Translations under genes and position numbers: made by a program
Shown: positions 56,561 to 64,000 of the stretch, piece by piece
How positions within the stretch are numbered: the first letter of the stretch is position 1
Layout of the letters: each line of letters begins with the position of its first letter
Assembly (NCBI RefSeq): GCF_019925205.1
Contig: NC_083560.1
Coordinates: 148,820,526 to 148,884,525 of the forward strand
Direction: 5' to 3'
Source of the DNA: Metopolophium dirhodum
Lineage: Eukaryota > Arthropoda > Insecta > Hemiptera > Aphididae
DNA length: 64,000 nt
Notes under the pieces: generated by a model
Told to the model about the DNA's origin: nothing
The model's input: only the letters and a program-made list of their open reading frames with translations
Database searches by the model: none

Positions 56561-58187
56561 TAAGACTTCAGACAGTTGCAGATACATTTTTCAACTATAG
56601 ATAAACAAATTGATCTGAACACTAGAATTTAGAAGTCATTAATTACGTTAATATTAACAATTTCATTGTTGAGGTACATATTTCAAATTAAAAAAAAAAC
56701 ATAATATGTTAATGAATAAGACTTCAGACAATTGCAAATACATTGAGAACCTAAAGATAGATTAGTTGAACCCAAAACTAGGTTTAAGAAATCAATTATT
56801 ACGTTTATATTAACATTTTTCATTAATGGGGTACATCATTTCAAATTAAAAAAAAAACATAATTTGTTGACGAATAAGACTTCAGACAATTGCAAATACA
56901 TTTATCCGCGATACATAAACTAGATGATTAGAAAACTAGAATTTAGAACTCAATATTAACGCTAATATGAACATTTTTTGGTCTTGGGGTACATCGTTTC
57001 AAATTAAAAAAATACAATATATGTAGATGAAAAAGACTTCAGACAATTGCAAATACATTGAGTACCTATAAATAGATTAGATGAACCCAAAACTAGAATT
57101 TAGAAATCAATAATTACGTTAATATTAACGTTATTCATTGTTGGGGTACATAATTTCAAATTTATAAAAAACATAATTAGTTGATGAATTAGACTTAAGT
57201 CAATTGCGAATAAATTAGTCACCTATAGATAGATTAGTTGTACGCAAAACTAGAATTAAGAAGTCAATAAATACGTTGATATTAACATTTTCATTGTTCG
57301 GGTACATCATTTCAAATTAAAAAAAAAACATAATATATTGACGAATAAGACTTCAGACAGTTGCAGATACATTTTTCAACTACAGATAAACTAGTTGATC
57401 TGCGAACTAGAATTTAAAACTCAAATATAAGGCTTATATTAACATTTTTCATTATTGGGGTAAATCATTTTAAATTAAAAAAAAACATAATTTGTTGACG
57501 AAAAAGACTTCAGAAAATTGCAAATAAATTTATTAACTATACATAAACTAGATGATCAGAAAACTAGAATTTAGAACATAATATTAACGCTTATATGAAA
57601 ATATTTAGTCTTGGGGTACATAATTTCAAATTTATAAAAAACATAATTAGTTGATGAATAAGACTTCAGACAGTTGCAGATACATTTTTCAACTATAGAT
57701 AAACAAATTGATCTGAACACTAGAATTTAGAAGTCATTAATTACGTTAATATTAACAATTTCATTGTTGAGGTACATATTTCAAATTAAAAAAAAAACAT
57801 AATATGTTAATGAATAAGACTTCAGACAATTGCAAATACATTGAGAACCTAAAGATAGATTAGTTGAACCCAAAACTAGGTTTATGAACTCAATTATTAC
57901 GTTTATATTAACATTTTTCATTAATGGGGTACATCATTTCAAATTAAAAAAAAAACATAATTTGTTGACGAATAAGACTTCAGACAATTGCAAATACATT
58001 TATCCGCGATACATAAACTAGATGATTAGAAAACTAGAATTTAGAACTCAATATTAACGCTTATATGAACATTTTTTGGTCTTGGGGTACATCATTTCAA
58101 ATTAAAAAAATACATTATATGTAGATGAAAAAGACTTCAGACAATTGTAAATACATTGAGCACCTATATATAGATTAGATGAACCCA
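56560..58187. repeat. Satellite stretch, mixed types
   Basis: This stretch holds about ten monomers, including the GAGGTACATATTTC subtype near 56,672 and 57,771, TATCCGCGATAC tails near 56,904 and 58,003, and the TTGTTCGGGTACATC box. Marker spacings here are close to 1,099 bp (seven monomers). It contains no genes and no foreign sequence. Confidence 0.75.
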
Positions 58188-58325
58188 AACTAGAATTTAG
58201 AAATCAATAATTACGTTAATATTAACGTTATTCATTGTTGGGGTACATAATTTCAAATAAGACGAATAAGACTTCAGACAGTTGCAGATACATTTTTCAA
58301 CTATAGATAAACTAGTTAATCTGCG
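58188..58325. repeat. Short monomer (138 bp) with internal deletion
   Basis: TTTCAAAT is followed by AAGACGAATAAGAC, so the A-tract and CATAATTTGTT are missing (about 19 bp). It is the shortest monomer I found. The T3-type tail and the following head are normal. The preceding junction also has one A fewer (CCCAAACTAG). The corresponding place one unit downstream, near 60,760, has a complete A-tract, so the deletion is private to this copy. Confidence 0.85.
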
Positions 58326-58399
58326 AACTAGAATTTAAAACTCAAATATAAGGCTTATATTAACATTTTTCATTATTGTGGTAAATCATTTTAAATTAA

Positions 58400-61300
58400 A
58401 AAAAAACATAATTTGTTGAAGAATAGTACTTCAGAAAATTGCAAATACATTTATCCACTATACATAAACTAGATGATCAGAAAACTAGAATTTAGAACAT
58501 AATATTAACGCTTATATGAACATTTTTTAGTCTTGGGGTACATAATTTCAAATTTATAAAAAACATAATGAGTTGATGAAGTAGACTTAAGTCAATTGCG
58601 AATAAATTAGTCACCTATAGATAGATTAGTTGTACGCAAAACTAGAATTAAGAAGTCATTAAATACGTTGATATTAACATTTTCATTGTTGGGGTACATC
58701 ATTTCAAATTAAAAAAAAACATAATATGTTGACGAATAAGACTTCAGACAGTTGCAGATACATTTTTCAACTATAGATAAACTAGATGATCTGAACACTA
58801 GAATTTAGAGGTCATTAATTACGTTGATATTAACATTTTCATTGTTGGGGTACATCATTTCAAATTAAAAAAATATATAATTTGTTGACGAATAAGACTT
58901 CAGACAATTGCAAATACATTGAGTACCTATAAATAGATTAGATGAACCCAAAACTAGAATTTAGAAATCAATAATTACGTTAATAAAACGTTATTCATTG
59001 TTGGGGTACATCATTTCAAATTAAAAAAAAATATAATTTATTGACGAATAAGACTTCAGACAGTTGCAGATACATTTTTCAACTATAGATAAACTAGTTG
59101 ATCTGCAAACTAGAATTTAAAACTCAAATATAAGGCTTATATTAACATTTTTCATTATTGTGGTAAATCATTTTAAATTAAAAAAAACATAATTTGTTGA
59201 AGAATAGTACTTCAGAAAATTGTAAATACATTTATCCACTAAACATAAACTAGATGATCAGAAAACTAGAATTTAGAACATAATATTAACGCTTATATGA
59301 ACATTTTTTAGTCTTGGGGTACATAATTTCAAATTTATAAAAAACATAATTAGTTGATGAAGTAGACTTAAGTCAATTGCGAATAAATTAGTCACCTATG
59401 GATAGATTAGTTGTACGCAAAACTAGAATTAAGAAGTCATTAAATACGTTGATATTAACATTATCATTGTTGGGGTACATCATTTCAAATTAAAAAAAAA
59501 CATAATATGTTGACGAATAAGACTTCAGACAGTTGCAGATACATTTTTCAACTATAGATAAACTAGATGATCTGAACACTAGAATTTAGAGGTCATTAAT
59601 TACGTTGATATTAACATTTTCATTGTTGGGGTACATCATTTCAAATTAAAAAAATATATAATTTGTTGACGAATAAGACTTCAGACAATTGCAAATACAT
59701 TGAGCACCTATGGATAGATAAGTTGTACCCAATATTAGAATTTAGAACTCAATTATTACATTAATATTAACATTTTTCATTAATGGGGTACATCATTTCA
59801 AATTAAAAAAAAAACATAATTTGTTGACGAATAAGACTTCAGACAATTGCAAATACATTTATCCGCGATACATAAACTAGATGATCAGAAAACTAGAATT
59901 TAGAACAAAATATTAACGCTTATATGAACATTTTTTAGTCTTGGGGTACATAATTTCAAATATATAAAAAACATAATTAGTTGATGAATAAGACTTCAGA
60001 CAGTTGCAGATACATTTTTCAACTATAGATAAACTAATTGATCTGAACACTAGAATTTAGAAGTCATTAATTACGTTATATTAACAATTTCATTGTTGAG
60101 GTACATATTTCAAATTAAAAAAAAAACATAATATTTTAATCAATAAGACTTCAGACAATTGCAAATACATTGAGAACCTAAAGATAGATTAGTTGAACCC
60201 AAAACTAGGTTTAAGAACTCAATTATTACGTTTAAATTAAAATTTTTCATTAATGGGGTACATCATTTCAAATTAAAAAAAAAACATAATTTGTTGACGA
60301 ATAAGACTTCAGACAATTGCAAATACATTTATCCACGATACATAAACTAGATGATCAGAAAACTAGAATTTAGAACTCAATATTAACGCTAATATGAACA
60401 TTTTTTGGTCTTGGGGTACATCATTTCAAATTAAAAAAATACAATATATGTAGATGAAAAAGACTTCAGACAATTGCAAATACATTGAGTACCTATAAAT
60501 AGATTAGATGAACCCAAAACTAGAATTTAGAAATCAATAATTACGTTAATATTAACGTTATTCATTGTTGGGGTACATAATTTCAAATTTATAAAAAACA
60601 TAATTAGTTGATGAATTAGACTTAAGTCAATTGCGAATAAATTAGTCACCTATAGATAGATTAGTTGTACGCAAAACTAGAATTAAGAAGTCAATAAATA
60701 CGTTGATATTAACATTTTCATTGTTCGGGTACATCATTTCAAATTAAAAAAAAAACATAATATATTGACGAATAAGACTTCAGACAGTTGCAGATACATT
60801 TTTCAACTACAGATAAACTAGTTGATCTGCGAACTAGAATTTAAAACTCAAATATAAGGCTTATATTAACATTTTTCATTATTGGGGTAAATCATTTTAA
60901 ATTAAAAAAAAACATAATTTGTTGACGAATAGTACTTCAGAAAATTGCAAATACATTTATTAACTTTACATAAACTAGATGATCAGAAAACTAGAATTTA
61001 GAACATAATATTAACGCTTATATGAAAATATTTAGTCTTGGGGTACATAATTTCAAATTTATAAAAAACATAATGAGTTGATGAAGTAGACTTAAGTCAA
61101 TTGCGAATAAATTAGTCACCTATAGATAGATTAGTTGTACGCAAAACTAGAATTAAGAAGTCATTAAATACGTTGATATTAACATTTTCATTGTTGGGGT
61201 ACATCATTTCAAATTAAAAAAAAACATAATATGTTGACGAATAAGACTTCAGACAGTTGCAGATACATTTTTCAACTATAGATAAACTAGATGATCTGAA

Positions 61301-62390
61301 CACTAGAATTTAGAGGTCATTAATTACGTTGATATTAACATTTTCATTGTTGGGGTACATCATTTCAAATTAAAAAAATATATAATTTGTTGACGAATAA
61401 GACTTTAGACAATTGCAAATACATTGAGTACCTATAAATAGATTAGATGAACCCAAAACTAGAATTTAGAAATCAAGAATTACGTTAATAAAACGTTATT
61501 CATTGTTGGGGTACATCATTTCAAATTAAAAAAAAATATAATTTATTGACGAATAAGACTTCAGACAGTTGCAGATACATTTTTCAACTATAGATAAACT
61601 AGTTGATCTGCAAACTAGAATTTAAAACTCAAATATAAGGCTTATATTAACATTTTTCATTATTGTGGTAAATCATTTTAAATTAAAAAAAACATAATTT
61701 GTTGAAGAATAGTACTTCAGAAAATTGTAAATACATTTATCCACTAAACATAAACTAGATGATCAGAAAACTAGAATTTAGAACATAATATTAACGCTTA
61801 TATGAACATTTTTTAGTCTTGGGGTACATAATTTCAAATTTATAAAAAACATAATAAGTTGATGAAGTAGACTTAAGTCAATTGCGAATAAATTAGTCAC
61901 CTATGGATAGATTAGTTGTACGCAAAACTAGAATTAAGAAGTCATTAAATACGTTGATATTAACATTATCATTGTTGGGGTACATCATTTCAAATTAAAA
62001 AAAAACATAATATGTTGACGAATAAGACTTCAGACAGTTGCAGATACATTTTTCAACTATAGATAAACTAGATGATCTGAACACTAGAATTTAGAGGTCA
62101 TTAATTACGTTGATATTAACATTTTCATTGTTGGGGTACATCATTTCAAATTAAAAAAATATATAATTTGTTGACGAATAAGACTTCAGACAATTGCAAA
62201 TACATTGAGCACCTATGGATAGATAAGTTGTACCCAATATTAGAATTTAGAACTCAATTATTACATTAATATTAACATTTTTCATTAATGGGGTACATCA
62301 TTTCAAATTAAAAAAAAAACATAATTTGTTGACGAATAAGACTTCAGACAATTGCAAATACATTTATCCGCGATACATAAACTAGATGAT
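58400..62390. repeat. 16-monomer tandem duplication (~2.51-kb unit), third locus
   Basis: Shared uncommon variants are CATAATGAGTTGATGAAG (58,564 and about 61,070), ACGTTAATAAAACGTT (about 58,978 and 61,483), GATCTGCAAAC (about 59,101 and 61,606), TTATTACATTAATATTAAC (about 59,753 and 62,259) and TATCCGCGATAC (about 59,860 and 62,365). Offsets are about 2,505-2,507. The variant TTATTGTGGTAAATC is found in both units and has a broken box. Confidence 0.78.
59930..60750. repeat. Segment repeated at ~63,060-63,880 (20-monomer offset)
   Basis: The order TCAAATATATAAAAAAC, ACGTTATATTAACAATTT, TTTTAATCAATAAGAC, GAGAACCTAAAG and ACGTTTAAATTAA is common to both places. The GGGG of the first box is at 59,943 and 63,076 (offset 3,133; 20 monomers give 3,137). 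The ACGTTTAAATT variant is restricted to these two sites as far as I can see. Confidence 0.7.
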
Positions 62391-62559
62391 TAGAAAACTA
62401 GAATTTAGAACTCAATATTAACGCTTATATGAACATTTTTTGGTCTTGGGGTACATCATTTCAAATTAAAAAAATACATTATATGTAGATGAAAAAGACT
62501 TCAGACAATTGCAAATACATTGAGCACCTATATATAGATTAGATGAACCCAAAACTAGA

Positions 62560-64000
62560 ATTTAGAAATCAATAATTACGTTAATATTAACGTTATTCAT
62601 TGTTGGGGTACATAATTTCAAATTTATAAAAAACATAATTAGTTGATGAATTAGACTTAAGTCAAATGCGAATAAATTAGTCACCTATAGATAGATTAGT
62701 TGTACGCAAAACTAGAATTAAGAAGTCAATAAATACGTTGATACTAACATCTTCATTGTTGGGGTACATCATTTCAAATTAAAAAAAAATATAATTTGTT
62801 GACGAATAAGACTTCAGACAGTTGCAGATACATTTTTCAACTATAGATAAACTAGTTAATCTGCGAACTAGAATTTAAAACTCAAATATAAGGCTTATAT
62901 TAACATTTTTCATTAATGGGGTACATCATTTCAAATTAAAAAAAAAACATAATTTGTTGACGAATAAGACTTCAGAAAATTGCAAATACATTTATCCACT
63001 ATACATAAATTAGATGATCAGAAAACTAGAATTTAGAACTCAATATTAAGCCTTATATGAACATTTTTTAGTCTTGGGGTACATAATTTCAAATATATAA
63101 AAAACATAATTAGTTGATGAATAAGACTTCAGACAGTTGCAGATACATTTTTCAACTATAGATAAACTAATTGATCTGAACACTAGAATTTAGAAGTCAT
63201 TAATTACGTTATATTAACAATTTCATTGTTGAGGTACATATTTCAAATTAAAAAAAAAACATAATATTTTAATCAATAAGACTTCAGACAATTGCAAATA
63301 CATTGAGAACCTAAAGATAGATTAGTTGAACCCAAAACTAGGTTTAAGAACTCAATTATTACGTTTAAATTAACATTTTTCATTAATGGGGTACATCATT
63401 TCAAATTAAAAAAAAAACATAATTTGTTGACGAATAAGACTTCAGACAATTGCAAATACATTTATCCACAATACATAAACTAGATGATCAGAAAACTAGA
63501 ATTTAGAACTCAATATTAACGCTAATATGAACATTTTTTGGTCTTGGGGTACATCATTTCAAATTAAAAAAATACAATATATGTAGATGAAAAAGACTTC
63601 AGACAATTGCAAATACATTGAGTACCTATAAATAGATTAGATGAACCCAAAACTAGAATTTAGAAATCAATAATTACGTTAATATTAACGTTATTCATTG
63701 TTGGGGTACATAATTTCAAATTTATAAAAAACATAATTAGTTGATGAATTAGACTTAAGTCAATTGCGAATAAATTAGTCACCTATAGATAGATTAGTTG
63801 TACGCAAAACTAGAATTAAGAAGTCAATAAATACGTTGATACTAACATTTTCATTGTTGGGGTACATCATTTCAAATTAAAAAAAAATATAATTTGTTGA
63901 CGAATAAGACTTCAGACAGTTGCAGATACATTTTTCAACTATAGATAAACTAGTTAATCTGCGAACTAGAATTTAAAACTCAAATATAAGGCTTATATTA
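62560..64000. repeat. Right-hand end of the window with 7-monomer spacing
   Basis: The variant GTTGATACTAACAT occurs near 62,738 and 63,836, and CTAGTTAATCTGCG near 62,861 and 63,954, both about 1,095-1,099 bp apart (seven monomers). The sequence ends inside a monomer whose head is ACTCAAATATAAGGC, so the array continues beyond the window. Confidence 0.75.

Larger units (their letters stand above)
1..64000. repeat. AT-rich ~157-bp satellite DNA array, whole window
   Basis: The window is a continuous head-to-tail tandem array of one monomer family. Starts taken at the motif AACTAG fall at 1, 157, 314, 470, 627, 785, 942, 1098 and 1255, giving lengths of 156-158 bp, and the period persists to base 64,000 (about 408 monomers). 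All copies lie in the same orientation. Every copy carries a version of the GGGGTACAT box, an A-tract, GACTTCAG or a variant, and AATTGCAAATACATT or a variant. GC is about 23% in the first monomer. Stops occur in all frames of both strands, and a 157-bp period shifts frame at each copy, so no coding is expected. Long homogeneous arrays with near-nucleosomal monomers are typical of centromeric or pericentromeric heterochromatin; that role is inferred here. The family is not one I recognise, and no flanking unique DNA is present. Confidence 0.98.

Noticed and set aside
1..64000. Open reading frames in the array
   Set aside because: TAA, TAG and TGA are frequent in all frames, and a period of about 157 bp is not a multiple of three, so any frame rotates at each copy. 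Short open stretches are chance products of the repeat.
1..64000. CRISPR-like pattern of conserved repeats with variable tails
   Set aside because: The variable tails belong to a few recurring classes and are not unique spacers. The unit is 157 bp, there is no leader, and no cas genes are present.
157..64000. CENP-B box
   Set aside because: I compared the TTCG- and CGGG-containing places (for example AATTTCGTTAATATTAACG and AATCTCGGGG) with the NTTCGNNNNANNCGGGN pattern. None has both halves at the right spacing with the central A.
1..64000. Human/primate alpha satellite
   Set aside because: The monomer is about 157 bp, not 171 bp, and I do not see the alpha-satellite consensus. The HOR organisation is similar only in principle.
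1..64000. TATA boxes and polyadenylation signals
   Set aside because: Strings such as TATAAA and AATAAA occur, but are expected by chance at this AT content and are repeated hundreds of times with no associated gene.
1..64000. Telomeric repeat, rDNA spacer or organelle control region
   Set aside because: There is no short telomere motif and no rRNA or tRNA sequence. A homogeneous nuclear-type array longer than 64 kb with HOR structure does not fit an organelle control region.
1..64000. A previously undescribed gene system hidden in the window
   Set aside because: I looked for non-repetitive islands, opposite-strand copies and breaks in period. Apart from the two short monomers, the array is continuous, so the novelty lies in satellite organisation and not in genes.

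Overview
The whole 64-kb window is one uninterrupted satellite DNA array. A monomer of about 157 bp (156-159 bp in those I measured) is repeated head to tail roughly 408 times from the first base to the last. GC is low: 36 of 156 bases (23%) in the first monomer. I found no protein-coding gene, RNA gene, transposon, CRISPR array or unique sequence, and neither edge of the array lies in the window. This architecture points to a eukaryotic chromosome, most likely centromeric, pericentromeric or other constitutive heterochromatin. I do not recognise the monomer as a named satellite and cannot name the species. An AT-rich invertebrate genome is plausible but is only a guess.

Each monomer has a variable head, a conserved box (GGGGTACAT), an A-tract of about 6-11 A, a core (GACTTCAG..AATTGCAAATACATT) and a diagnostic tail of about 35 bp. 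Tails fall into four main classes: T1 ends GATGATCAGAA, T2 ends AGTTGTACGCAA, T3 ends TTGATCTGCG and T4 ends TGAACCCAA. Tail class and the head of the next monomer are strongly linked. At the left end the order T2-T3-T1-T4-T2-T4-T1 forms a 7-monomer higher-order repeat (HOR) of 1,098 bp.

Layout by eye: 1-3,850 is the 7-monomer HOR and derivatives. From 2,979 a block of about 4.3 kb begins that recurs at about 14,423 and 27,752. 11,497-16,510 is a 16-monomer (about 2.51 kb) tandem duplication. 17,300-24,270 is a 24-monomer (about 3.76 kb) tandem duplication. 20,640-27,360 recurs at 30,205-36,925. 34,083-39,240 recurs at 43,180-48,335. 46,120-50,520 is a 14-monomer tandem duplication. 52,000-56,560 and 58,400-62,390 are further 16-monomer tandem duplications. 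62,560-64,000 shows 7-monomer spacing again. Every offset measured is close to a whole number of monomers, as expected for in-register unequal crossing-over or replication-based amplification.

Points worth a second look are: the HOR grammar and the recurring 7- and 16-monomer steps; a perfect 16-bp palindrome in one head class; two short monomers (149 and 138 bp) that look like rearrangement scars; and a cluster of +1 homopolymer variants at 40.6-44.0 kb that may mark a poorly polished part of the assembly. All comparisons were made by eye, so block edges are approximate unless given to the base.
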